Source of the DNA: Lineus longissimus
Lineage: Eukaryota > Nemertea > Pilidiophora > Heteronemertea > Lineidae
Direction: 5' to 3'
DNA: 64,000 nt
Assembly (NCBI RefSeq): GCF_910592395.1
Contig: NC_088319.1
Coordinates: 1,986,001 to 2,050,000, forward strand
The position numbers and the translations under genes were made by a program. The notes beneath the pieces were generated by a model. It saw nothing but the letters and a program-made list of their open reading frames with translations. It was not told the origin of the DNA and did not search any database. Position 1 is the stretch's first letter. Each line of letters begins with the position of its first letter. This document shows positions 22,365 through 33,787 of the stretch, one piece after another.

Positions 22365-23220
22365 GCCTGACTGGCTTGGTGTGCCTGACTGGCTTGGTGT
22401 GCCTGACTGACTTACTGCACCTGACTGGCTTGGAGTGCCTGACTGACTTACTACACCTGACTGGCTTGGTGTGCCTGGCCGACTGACTTTGCCTGACTGA
22501 TAAATGGGCCTAACTGGCTTGGTGTGCCTGACTGACTTGTTGTGCCAGACTGACTTACTGCGCCTGACTGGCTTGGAGTGCCTGATTGGTTTGGTGTGCC
22601 AGACTGACTTACTGCACTTGACTGGCTTGGAGTGCCTGACTGACTTACTGCGCCTGACTGGCTTGGAGTGCCTGACTGGTTTGGTGTGCCAGACTGACTT
22701 ACTGCGCCTGACTGGCTTGGAGTGCCAGACTGACTTACTGCGCCTGACTGGCTTGGAGTGCCTGACTGACTTACTGCGCCTGACTGGCTTGGAGTGCCTG
22801 ACCAACTGACTTTGCCTGACTGATAAATGAGCCTAACTGGCTTGGTGTGCCTGACTGACCAACCATGCTAACTGTGCTAGACTGCTTAACTGTGGCAGAC
22901 TGACTAACTGTGCCTGACTGACTAACTGAGCATGACTGACTATTACTTTTCCGGACTGGCTGACTGACTATCTAAACCTGACTGACTCACTAAGCCTGAC
23001 TGACTAATCATGCTATAAACTGAGCCTGATTGACTAACTGAGCATGACTGACTAATGATGCCAGACTGACTAACTGTGCCTGACTGACTACCTAAACCTG
23101 GCTGACTCACTATAAAGCCTGACTGACTAACTGTTGCTGCTTGCCAACTGTGCATAACTTACTAACAGTGCTGGACTGACTAACTGTGCCTGAGAGAATA
23201 ACTGGGCCTGACTTACCTAT
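22365..23220. repeat. Degenerate satellite based on a 12-bp unit
   Basis: GCCTGACTGGCT / TGCCTGACTGAC-type units form 24- and 36-bp variants. They are regular to about 22860 and degenerate after. Periods divisible by three leave frames open on both strands (22350-22805 minus, 22504-22809 plus), giving low-complexity translations only. Confidence 0.85.
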
Positions 23221-24213
23221 ACTGAGCTGGTGTGTGTGCATCACTGACTAACTGTAAATGGTAGGTCTCCTTGGTCGCAATGCTGCACCAAACCTGCAAC
23301 ACAAAACAAACCATGAACAGATGAAATGACCATGGGCCATTGTGTTCACCAGATTAAACTTGTGTAAAGTTTAAACAGATTGTTCTCTGATACCTTGTTG
23401 ATTTGGGGAAAGGGAGAAAAAGGGAAAAGTGGAAAAGGTTTTTTTTGAAAAATGACTAGATGACTTTCCTGAGCAATGTCACTATTTCTATAGGTGTTAA
23501 GAGACCACTTAAACCATGTAGAACAGCAAATAAGCTTCTCCTTCAAATGACTTCTTCCTTGATTTCTTTGGACAATCTTTTCTCCACTTTAAGGGGGATA
23601 CAGGCCAGGACTTTTCAAGAAAATTCAATGCCTTCTAGAGAGGAAAACAACTTCCCGAGAAGATCGTGTGACCAGAGGTTCAGTGAAAGCAGAACGCTTG
23701 TGAGAGTAAGTTTCCTTATAAACCAGAGCTAACAAGTCAAAAACTTTCATACACCTGGATAGATAAATCTTCACAGTTATGCCTAATTAGGGCTGATGAC
23801 ATATCAAGCATATCCAAACATGAACTTGGTTGAATCTGATAAAATATCGATCTTTTTAATGGCTTGGCTATATAGGGCATGTGTCATGTTGTCCGGGGCA
23901 CTTTGGGAGAGGCAGCTACTGGAAGATCTCGACGATATTCCCAATTACAATCAGTATGTCTATTACAGCGAACAACTTGAAAATTAAAGAATATTCGGAA
24001 CTTTCCTTGCCAACAGCTACTTTTTGGAGTCACCTAGTCTAAAGTAAGTAGATAATTTGGAAATTTTGGAACTATTTATAGTGGCCATCTTGAAATTCAA
24101 AGACTTTTAGGTTGTCAGGAATGGGTCATGTCCTTGACGGCTATAATCTTAAACTAAAGAGGTTTTCATCATGGTTTACATTGTGTATGTTTACGAAATT
24201 TTTCTTTATTTTT
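23221..24213. other. Intergenic, no gene recognised
   Basis: A 90-codon frame at 23460-23732 shows no domain. A partial R2 fragment lies near 23313-23350 (ATGAAATGACCATGGGCCAT). Confidence 0.5.
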
Positions 24214-24216
24214 CAG

Positions 24217-25880
24217 CAAGTTTGAGTTCAGTCGAGCTCAACCCGCCAGATCATCGACATTTAGGCTAACACTCCTTGAGAGGACCCTCACGCACACTCA
24301 CTCATAAAGACCTCATGGCTCTGAATCAACAGGCACTGCAGGACTGAAAATCTGCTCAACACCATAAGAAAGGAGGAGGTAAGCACATGACCCGGGGCCT
24401 TGTACTATGTACCACCGCTAGGGGTTCCAGCAGTCACAGGGACCAGTCATCACTTTAAGCTGCATCCAAAATTTGCTGCTCTTGTGTTGCTGAGCCAAGG
24501 TATTCTATCATTCTCCATTCGCCAAAAAGCAATGCTATGGAAATATTTAAGTTCTACAGTTGTGTGAGGTTCCATTGTTATTTATCACGCAACTCAATAC
24601 ACAATTTTTTTCTCAACCCGCCAGATCATCCACACTTAGGCTAACACTCCTTGAGAGGACCCTCACGCACACTTACTCATGAAGACATCGTGGCTCTGAA
24701 TCAACAGGCACTGCAGGACTGAAAATCTGCTCAACACCATAAGAAGAGAGGAGGTAAGCACATGACCCGGGGCCTTGCACTAGTGTACCACCACTAGGGA
24801 TTCCAGCAGTCACAGGGACCAGTCATCACTTTAAGCTGCATCCAAAATTTGCCACTCTTGTGTTGCTGAGCCTAGGTATTCTATCATGCTCCATTCGCCA
24901 AAAAGCAATGCTGTGGAAATATTTAAGTTCTACAGTTGTGTGAGGTTCCATTATTATTCATCACGCAACTCAATACACAATTTTTTTCTCAACCCGCCAG
25001 ATCATCCACACTCAGGCTAACACTCCTTGAGAGGACCCTCACGCACACTTACTCATTAAGACCTCGTGGCTCTGAATCACCAGGCACTGCAGGACTGAAA
25101 ATCTGGTCAACACCATAAGAAGAGAGGAGGTAAGCACATGACCCGGGGCCTTGCACTAGTGTACCATCACTAGGGAATCCAGCAGTCACAGGGACCAGTC
25201 AGCACTTTAAGCTGCATCCAAAACTTGCCACTCTTGTGTTGCTGAGCCTAGGTATTCTATCATGCTCCATTCGCCAAAAATTAACGCTGTGAAAATATTT
25301 AAGTTCTACAGTTGTCTGAGGTTCCATTATTATTCATCACGCAACTCAATACACAATTTTTTCTCAATCTGCCAGATCATCGACACTTAGACTAACACTC
25401 CTTGAGAGGACCCTAACGCACATTTACTCATTAAGACATCGTGGCTCTGAATCAACAGGCACTGCAGGACTGAAAATCTGCTCAACACCACAAGAAGAGA
25501 GGAGGTAAGCACAGGACCGGGGCCTTTCTCTAGTGTACCATCACTAGGGATTCCAGCAGTCACAAGGACCAGTCAGCAGTTTGAGCTGTATCCCCTACTT
25601 GCAACTCTGCAGCCTAGTTATTTCTATCATGCTTCATTCGCCAAAAATTAATGCTGTGAAATATTTAAGTTCTACAGTTTTCTGAGGTTCCATGCTACTC
25701 AATAAATAATTTTTTTCTTCATTTTTCAGTAAGTTTGAGCTGAGTCGAGCTCAACCCTGCCAGGTCATCTATGCAGTTCCCATGAGGACCCTCGCACGTA
25801 CTCACTCGTAATGACCTCATGGATTGTACTTCAACAGGCATTGGACTGAAAAAACTGCTCAACACCAAGACATGAGAATA
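24217..25880 (+). repeat. About 375-bp tandem array with exon-like modules
   Basis: Five units. Each has a polypyrimidine tract and CCAG (ending 24249, 24624, 25000, 25375, 25763), a module of 129, 129, 129, 129 and 117 nt, then a donor-like site (GAG-GTAAGC in the first four, GTGAGT in the last). The first and last units also carry TTTTTCAG-(C/T)AAGTTTGAG upstream. Modules contain stops in all plus frames, so if transcribed they look like non-coding exons. Confidence 0.7.
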
Positions 25881-26269
25881 GTGAGTTTTTGATAGAGAGT
25901 TTTATATATTGCTTGTCACTGTACTGTTTACTGTATGAAACTGCTCTAAAATCGCACACATTATCATCTAGCCTGTCCAGAGACCTTTCTGGAGAACCAA
26001 GGGCAGCCACAATCTAGCGCACACAAGGACTTTTCAGGTCAGTTGAGAGTTACAAAATGGCTCCGGCCAGGTATCGAAGACGGGACCGCCGCCTGATCAC
26101 AAGGTTGATGCTCAACTGTTGTGACCACGATGCTAAGCACATGACCCCGGCCCTTGCACTAGGGTTTGTAGCCCCCCCCCCCAAAATTCCATCAGCCAGG
26201 GTGTCGTGCAACTCTCGCTACACACCACCACTCACGCCTAATAAAACGTTTTAATCACTTTTCTCAAGG
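25881..26269. other. Intergenic, no gene recognised
   Basis: Short frame 26057-26254 without a domain. A run of about 12 C near 26170-26181. Confidence 0.5.
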
Positions 26270-27090
26270 AAAAACAAATATCCCTTTTTTCAAGGACAAG
26301 TTGCACAAATAACCAACCTAACGAGCCAAATAGTTTCTCAAAATCAATATCACTGATTTCTTACCATTTCTAAAGGATCGATTGGAAAAATTCCCAACCA
26401 ATCGAGTTAAATGCTTCCTCAAAATAAAAATTGTACTGATAAACTAGGGATATTTTTCCACTTCTAAAGGACAAGTTGCAGAAATTACCAATCAACCAAG
26501 CCAAATAGGTCTCAAAATCAAGTTAACTGCTTTGTCATAGTCAAAGTTTACAAATATCTCACAGATTTTTTGCCATTTCTAAAGGATCAGTTGCAAAAAT
26601 TCCCAACCAATTCAGTTAGATACTCTTCCAAAATCAATATCAACTAATATCTCTTGGATATTTCTTAATTTCTATGGGCTGAGTTGCAAAAATTCCCCAC
26701 CGATCAAGTTAAATGCCTTCTCAAAATAAAAATTGTACTACATACTGGGGATATTTTGCCATTTCTAAAGGACCAGTTGCAAAAATTACCAATCAACCAA
26801 GCCAAATAGTTTCTCAAAATAAATGATTACAGACATCTCACAGATTTGTTTTCCATTTCTAAACGACTAATTGGAAAAATTCCCCACCAATCGAGTTGAA
26901 TGCTTTCTCAAAATAAATAATGTACTTATATACTAGGGATATTTTTCCATTTCGAAAGAACCAGTTTAAAAATTACCCATCAACCAATGAGCCCAATAGT
27001 TCTTAAAATCAAGTTATAAAGTGCTTTGTCAAAATCAAAATTCACTGATATCTCACAGATTACTTTCCATTTTTAAAGGACCAGTTGAGT
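26270..27090. repeat. 95-bp repeat array in 190-bp dimers
   Basis: Units start with CCATTTCTAAAGGA at about 26366, 26457, 26571, 26664, 26758, 26853, 26946 and 27067. Two types alternate: one continues AATTCCCAACCAATCGAGTT, the other AATTACCAATCAACCAAGCC. AT-rich, no coding. Confidence 0.7.
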
Positions 27091-27200
27091 AAATACTTTA
27101 CCAGGTATATTTTTCATTTTGTATAATAAAATATACCAGATCACAAATCGCAATATGTATATTTGTAAATCTACCATCTAAAATTTGTCATGCTCGGACA

Positions 27201-27645
27201 GAGACAAGACCACAATTGATTTTTTAAGCCTTTCAGCAGTTAAATTGTCAATGTTTGACCGCGACGCATCAAATACTGCGTATATGGTTGTGAATTTGAA
27301 ATTTTGATATGATATTCAGGACAGTGGGGCAAGTAAATGGTGAAAAATAAACTGGTAGTTGACCACAGAAATTTTTTGATAATCGACAAATTAGACCGAC
27401 ATTGATATTTCCACTCTTTTCAGCCAACTGGCAGAAAAATCTCAAAGCACGCCCCCTATTACCAAATTAGCAAAATTCGAAATTAATTTTTTCATCAAAT
27501 AATTTCTTTATATCTGTAGACTTACCACAACAAATATTTTTTCAATGCCTCTCCAAATATGTACTTGAGAGTTAAAAACATGCACTCGTCTAATTGATAG
27601 GTCTGGATCCTCCAACCTATGAGTATTCATTAGTGGTCTTGTCTC
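27201..27645. mobile_element. 445-bp MITE with GACA target duplication
   Basis: TIRs GAGACAAGACCAC and GTGGTCTTGTCTC (13 bp perfect), flanked by GACA at 27197-27200 and 27646-27649. Units 2 and 3 show the uninterrupted site GCTCGGACATCAAATATGG. No coding capacity; superfamily not assigned. Confidence 0.8.
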
Positions 27646-29125
27646 GACATCAAATATGGCCACCAGGCAGCCATCTTGAAAAGTAAACAATGTCCTTCTA
27701 CTCTGAAACTAATGATCTGATTGGAACCAAATTTCATGTAATTTTATATGTATGTACTCTCTACAGCATCCCTGAATTTCAGTCAATATGATAACCAATA
27801 TGGCCGCCAGGAGGCCATCTTCAAAATTAAACAAAGTCCTATTTCTTTGAAACTCATATTCGGAATGCAACCAAATTTCAGGTGATTGTGTATCTTAGTT
27901 CTCTTTACAATATCCTTAATTTTCAGTTAAATCTGATGACAAATATAGCCTCCAGGCTGCCATCTTGAAAATTCAACCAAGTCCTATTACTCTTTAACTG
28001 TTGAACAGGTGTTAACTAATTTCCATGTGACATGTTCATGTACACTCTACAATAACCCTGAATCTCATGAACAATAATAAGTATATGGCCTCCAGGCTGC
28101 CATCTTGAAAATTCAACCAAGTCCTTTTACTCTTTAACTGTTGAACAGATGTCAACAAATTTCCATGTGACATGTTCATGTACACTCTACAATAACCCTG
28201 AATCTCATGAACATTATGTGAATATGGCCGTTAGGTGGCAATCTTGAAAATTCAATAAAATTTTTTAATTCTCCATAAAAGCTGCACTACCACACCACTT
28301 CCTCTAAGATTGCAAAATTGACTTTAATGACCAAAACTGTTCTCCCCATATCCACTGCAGAATACACCCACTAACATTACCTGAGGTGAGCACATGGTCC
28401 CTGGACAATTTCATTTTTTAAATTGATTATGGCCTGTCTTTGGGATATTGATAAGTGGTCTGGGTTTTTCCGAGTTAAATGCCTCAAGCATTAGGTCAAG
28501 AAATTATCCCACTGAACCTTTGGCAATATTTGGCAGTTAACCCCCCCATTACCGAGTAATTCTGTCCCACTTCAAGTGTTTCTATACTTCTTTGAGTAAT
28601 TTTTCCCCACTTCAAGTGTTTTAGACTAGACTTGAATATATGAAAATAACCTTTTATCACAATAATTTTTTATCAGTTTTTCGAAACATGATCTGACTGG
28701 TCCGCATTGATCTGAAGGGTAAGACATGATGATGTGATCAAACCAGGAATTTTGAAGTTTGTTATTTCAAATCTTGATTTTGAATCTCGAACTACAAATC
28801 TGGAGTATGCTTTCTGGGCTTTAGTATAAACGACACCTTATTGAACCTGCTGGGGTACCTAAGTCTGGAAATATGTCACTGGCCTTTGCACGATCAGAAA
28901 TGCAGATATAAGATAAAACAAATTGAAAACAAAAAATTAGTCCAATTTTTTATCGATATTATAGGAATTCATGCGATACCAGAAGTAGGTTGTTTTTTTC
29001 GTGTCACCTGGTACCAACTTGATCAAGTTTCAAGTTGTTGTTTTGGGTCAAAATATCTTAAAGGGAGTGTTTAGGCAAAGCTGTAAGTAGCCCAGGTACT
29101 GTACAGACAACGTTTAGTGATAACG

Positions 29126-29344
29126 TTAAAGGGGGACGATAGGCAGGAGCCGAGGGGATAATTTGGTAATTTTCAGGTGACTATTAAATATACACAGTAT
29201 TGGTCCTGGGTCATGTCAGATTCAGCACTAAATGTATTCCTCGTACAAGCGCGAATGATTTCTGTGAGATATGAGAGACCTCTATTGGCGACTTAATGTA
29301 ACTTTATCTTGCCTACCTAGCTGCTGCCTATATTGTCCCTTTAA
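29126..29344. mobile_element. TTAA MITE in unit 1
   Basis: Same family as 12413-12632, opposite orientation, bounded by TTAA. Present at the same place in units 2 (31363-31559) and 3 (36627-36823), so it predates the triplication. Confidence 0.8.
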
Positions 29345-30007
29345 AGCCAAATCTAATATGGGTACAAGTGAATTTAGCCAAATGATTTCCTCTTGAAACT
29401 GCTGTCCTTAAGTTGATTTTCCCATGTTGATGTAAAAGTTTGGGAATTCCTTTTGCTTCAAAAGTGCAATCATATTATGAAATTATTAATGTGGGGAAGA
29501 ACACTGAGGAGTGTGCAGTGTCTTTGTTTCTTATGTCGCATTTCAACAATTTCATTGATTAATTTGTGAAGATCAAACCCGGTTAAGATAATTGATTTCG
29601 CCAGCAAATGAATATGGTTCATAATGTCAGTTATAACCTGTGCACAGTAAAAAACTGCCAATACAACCCACAGATATATTGAGAGTTTTGAACAGTAACC
29701 TTGAATAAATGACCCTCTTTTTCTTTTCACAGTTTTAAGCCCCCCCCCCCCCTCCCCAAAACACTGATCAAAATGTCAGTTCATCTTAATCCCATACTGC
29801 AAGGGTTCTAAGAATTGAAATATTTTTGTAGGTACTGCTAGCAAGGATACGTCACATATTGTACAGGTTTTCGATTTGACCTACTTTTCAAGGTCGTAGA
29901 GATAAAAATTCGCTTAATCACCGTTTGGTGGCATGTTTCATTTCTATTTGAGCTAGAAGGTTTTAAACATGTGTGGATATGTATCTAGTAACCCTCTATT
30001 CTACCCC

Positions 30008-32195
30008 AAAAATTTGTCCCGCTCGGACATCAAATATGGCCACCAGGCAGCCATCTTGAAAATTTAACAATGTCCTTTTACTCTGAAACTAATGATCGGA
30101 TTGGAACTAAATGTCATGTAATTTTATATGTATGTACTCTCTACAGCATCCCTGAATTTCAGTCAATATGATAACCAATATGGCCGCCAGGAGGCCATCT
30201 TCAAAATTAAACAAAGTCCTATTTCTCTAAAACTCATATTCGGATTGCAACCAAATTTCAGGTGAATGTGTATCTTAGTTCGCTTTACAATATCCTCAAT
30301 TTTCAGTTAAATCTGAAGACAAATATGGCCTCCAGGCTGCCATCTTGAAAATTCAACCAAGTCCTATTACTCTTTAACTGTTGAACAGATGCAACTAATT
30401 TCCATGTGACATGTTCATGTACACTCTACAATAACCCTGAATCTCATGAACAATATGTGCATATGGCCGTTAGGTGGCAATCTTGAAAATTCGATAAAAT
30501 TTTTAAATTCTCCATAAAAGCTGCACTACCACACCACTTCCTCTATGATTGCAAAATTGACTTTAATGACCAAAACTGTTTCCCCATATCCACTGCAGAA
30601 TACACCCACTAACATTACCTGAGGTGAGCACATGGTCCCTGGACAATTTCATTTTGTAAATTGATTATGGCCTGTCTTTGGGATATAGATAAGTGGTCTG
30701 GGTTTTTCCGAGTTAAATGCCTCAAGCATTAGGTCAAGAAATTATCCCACTGAACCTTTGGCAATATTTGGCAGTTAACCCCCCATTACCGAGTAATTCT
30801 GTCCCACTTCAAGTGTTTCTATACTTCTTTGAGTAATTTTTCCCCACTTCAAGTGTTTCAGACTAGACTTGAATATATGAAAATAACCTTTTGTCACAAT
30901 AATTTTTTATCAGTTTTTCGAAACATGATCTGACTGGTCTGCATTGATCTGAAGGGTAAGACATGGTGATGTGATCAAACCAGGAATTTTGAAGTTTGTT
31001 ATTTCAAATCTTGATTTTGAATCTCGAACTACAAATCTGGAGTATGCTTTCTGGGCTTTAGTATAAACGACACCTTATTGAACCTGCTGGGGTACCTAAG
31101 TCTGGAAATATGTCACTGGCCTTTGCACGATCAGAAATGCAGATATAAGATAAAACAAATTGAAAACAAAAAATTGGTCCAATTTTTTATCGATATTATA
31201 GGAATTCATGCGATACCAGAAGTAGGTTGTTTTTTTCGTGTCACCTGGTACCAACTTGATCAAGTTTCAAGTTGTTGTTTTGGGTCAAAATATCTTAAAG
31301 GGCGTGTTTAGGCAAAGCTGTAAGTAGCCCAGGTACTGTACAGACAACGTTTAGTGATAACGTTAAAGGGGGACTATAGGCAGGAGCAGAGGGGATAATT
31401 TGGTCATCTTCAGGTGACTATTAAATATACACAGTATTGGTCCTGGGTCATGTCAGATTCAGCACTAAATGTATTCCTCGTACAAGCGCGAATCATTTCT
31501 GTGAGATATGAGAGACCCCTATCTTGCCTACCTAGCTGCTGCCTATATTGTCCCTTTAAAACCAAATCTAATATGGGTACGAGTGAATTTAGCCAAATGA
31601 TTTTCTCTTGAAACTGCTATCCTTAAGTAGATTTCCCATGTTGATGTAAAAGTTTGGGAATTCCTTTTGCTTCAAAAGTGAAATCATATTATGAAATTAT
31701 TAATGGTGGGGAAGAACACTGAGGAGTGTGCAGTGTCTTTGTTTCTTATGTCGCATTTCAACAATTTCATTGATTAATTTGTGAAGATCAAACCCGGTTA
31801 AGATAATTGATTTCGCCAGCAAATGAATATGGTTCATAATGTCAGTTATAACCTGTGCACAGTAAAAAACTGCCAATACAACCCACAGATATATTGAGAG
31901 TTTTGAACAGTAACCTTGAATAAATGACCCTCTTTTTCTTTTCACACTTTTAAGCCCCCCCCCCTCCCCAAAACACTGATCTTAATCCCATACTCCAAAG
32001 GTTCTAAGAATTGAAATATTTTGTAGGTACTGCTAGCAAGGATACGTCACATATTGTACAGGTTTTCGATTTGACCTACTTTTCAAGGTCGCAGAGATCA
32101 AAGTTCGCTTAATCACCGTTTGGTTGCATGTTTCATTTCTATTTGAGCTAGTAGGTTTTAAACATGTGTGGATATGTATCTAGTGACCCAAAAAT
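30008..32195. repeat. 2.2-kb tandem unit, second copy
   Basis: Uninterrupted copy of the unit, with R2 repeats, the TTAA MITE (31363-31559) and a C-rich run near 31955. The 77- and 81-codon frames are shared with unit 1 but not intact in unit 3. Confidence 0.85.
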
Positions 32196-32887
32196 TTGTC
32201 ATGCTCGGACATCAAATATGGCCACCAGGCAGCCATCTTGAAAATTTAACAATGTCGTTTACTCTGAAACAAATGATCGGATTGGAACTAAATGTCATGT
32301 AATTTTATATGTATGTACTCTCTACAGCATCTTTGAATTTCAGTCAATATAATAACCAATATGGCCGCAAGGAGGCCATCTTGAAAATTAAACAAAGTCC
32401 TATTTCTCTGAAACCCACTTTCGGATTGCAACCAAATTTCAGGTGATTGTGTATCTTGTCTTTACAATATCCTCAATTTTCAGTTAAATCTGATGACAAA
32501 TATGGCCTCCAGGCCGCAATCTTGAAAATTCAACCAAGTCCTATTACTCTTTAACTGTTGAACAGATGTCAACTAATTTCCATGTGACATGTTCATGTAC
32601 ACTCTACAATAACCCTGAATCTCATGAACAATATGTGGATATGGCCGTTAGGTGGCAATCTTGAAAATTCAATAAAATCTTTAAATTCTCCATAAAAGCT
32701 GCACTACCACACCACTTCCTCTATGATTGCAAAATTGACTTTAATGACCAAAACTGTTTCCCCATATCCACTGCAGAATACACCCACTAACATTACCTGA
32801 GGTGAGCACATGGTCCCTGGACAATTTCATTTTGTAAATTGATAATGGCCTGTCTTTGGGATATAGATAACTGGTCTGGGTTTTTCC

Positions 32888-33651
32888 AATTTCAATTTCA
32901 ATTTCAATTTCAACAACTTTATTGAGAACCAACATAAAATTATATACATAGTAAAACAACAGTGATGAAAATACAAATAAAACATATGGTCGAAATAACA
33001 GTAAAACTAGGTGCCCAAAAGGGAGCGCCAAAGGGTCAATTAAGACCCATTCACGGGACCCCTAAAAGAGTATAATAATTTTAATAAAACATGTAAAAGC
33101 ATTCTTTTAATAGCGGCAAAAAGGACACCTGCAACGCCCAACCCATGAGCACGCGTTGTCCGGGTCAAAACGCTCCATCAGCTGGCTTTCATAAAAGGCA
33201 CACTCATAGGCAGGGCATTCCACGTGCCCTCCACACGATTAAAAAACGACCGGCAATATGTCTCCGTTCTACATCTAGCACCACGTATAAGAAGTGGGTC
33301 ACCCCTCCTTTCTCTAAAAGATATATATTTTGAAGTGTCCAAATCGATTTTACCGATAAAGCAATTGTGCACAAAATTGAGGTCAGCCATCTCCCGCCTG
33401 TAAGACAAAGGTAACATAGACATAACAGAGAGCCTCTCTTTGTAACTTAGTTCTCCACCTAACATATGCCTTGTGGCTCTGCGTTGAACCCTTTCTAGCT
33501 TGACCAAGTTTTCCCTCGTGATATGATCCCAAGAAACGGAATTATATTCCAATTTTGACCTGACAAGGGATTCAAATAACGCACGCATTAATTTCGGGCT
33601 CCTTTTCCTATCAAACACACGCTTAATCGTTGCCCAAGTCTGATTTTTTAA
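32888..33651 (-). mobile_element. 5'-truncated LINE with 14-bp target duplication
   Basis: Flanked by GTCTGGGTTTTTCC at 32874-32887 and 33652-33665. On the minus strand the 3' end is a (GAAATT)n tail. Units 1 and 2 have the uninterrupted site, so the insertion followed the triplication. Confidence 0.9.
33178..33651 (-). pseudogene. LINE reverse transcriptase C-terminal fragment
   Basis: The minus-strand frame reads LMRALFESLVRSKLEYNSVS, KLERVQRRATRHM and LPLSYRREMADLNFVHN, the region after the RT catalytic core in CR1/Jockey-type LINEs. It ends at a stop at 33178. The catalytic domain and endonuclease are absent because of 5' truncation. Confidence 0.85.
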
Positions 33652-33787
33652 GTCTGGGTTTTTCCGAGTTAAATGCCTCAAGCATTAGGTCAAGAAATTA
33701 TCCCACTGAACCTTTGGCAATATTTGGCAGTTAACCCCCCATTCCCGAGTAATTTTGTCCCACTTCAAGTGTTTCTATACTTCTTTG

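Larger units (their letters stand above)
27180..30007. repeat. 2.2-kb tandem unit, first copy
   Basis: Homologous to 30008-32195 and to 32196-33787 plus 36062-37260. Contains R2 (imperfect repeats of about 120 bp with ATATGGCC-n-CCAGG-n-GGCCATCTT), a TTAA MITE (29126-29344) and a terminal C-rich run. The start is split by a 445-bp MITE. Confidence 0.85.
32196..33787. repeat. 2.2-kb tandem unit, third copy, left part
   Basis: Left part of unit 3, carrying a LINE insertion (32888-33651). Homology stops at 33787 and resumes at 36062. Confidence 0.8.

Noticed and set aside
22350-22809. ORFs on both strands with Ser-Lys-Pro-Val or Leu-Thr-Gly-Leu repeats
   Set aside because: Low-complexity translation of a satellite whose period is divisible by three.
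23460-23987. Two short ORFs (90 and 63 codons) as exons
   Set aside because: No recognisable domain, no paralog in the window for comparison, and no clear splice pair.
28841-29074. 77-codon ORF repeated at 31078-31311
   Set aside because: Its conservation is explained by the tandem 2.2-kb unit; the third unit has indels that break the frame.
29470-29730. 86-codon minus-strand ORF with a hydrophobic segment, repeated at 31700-31945
   Set aside because: Part of the same tandem unit; the third copy is interrupted by an insertion and base changes.
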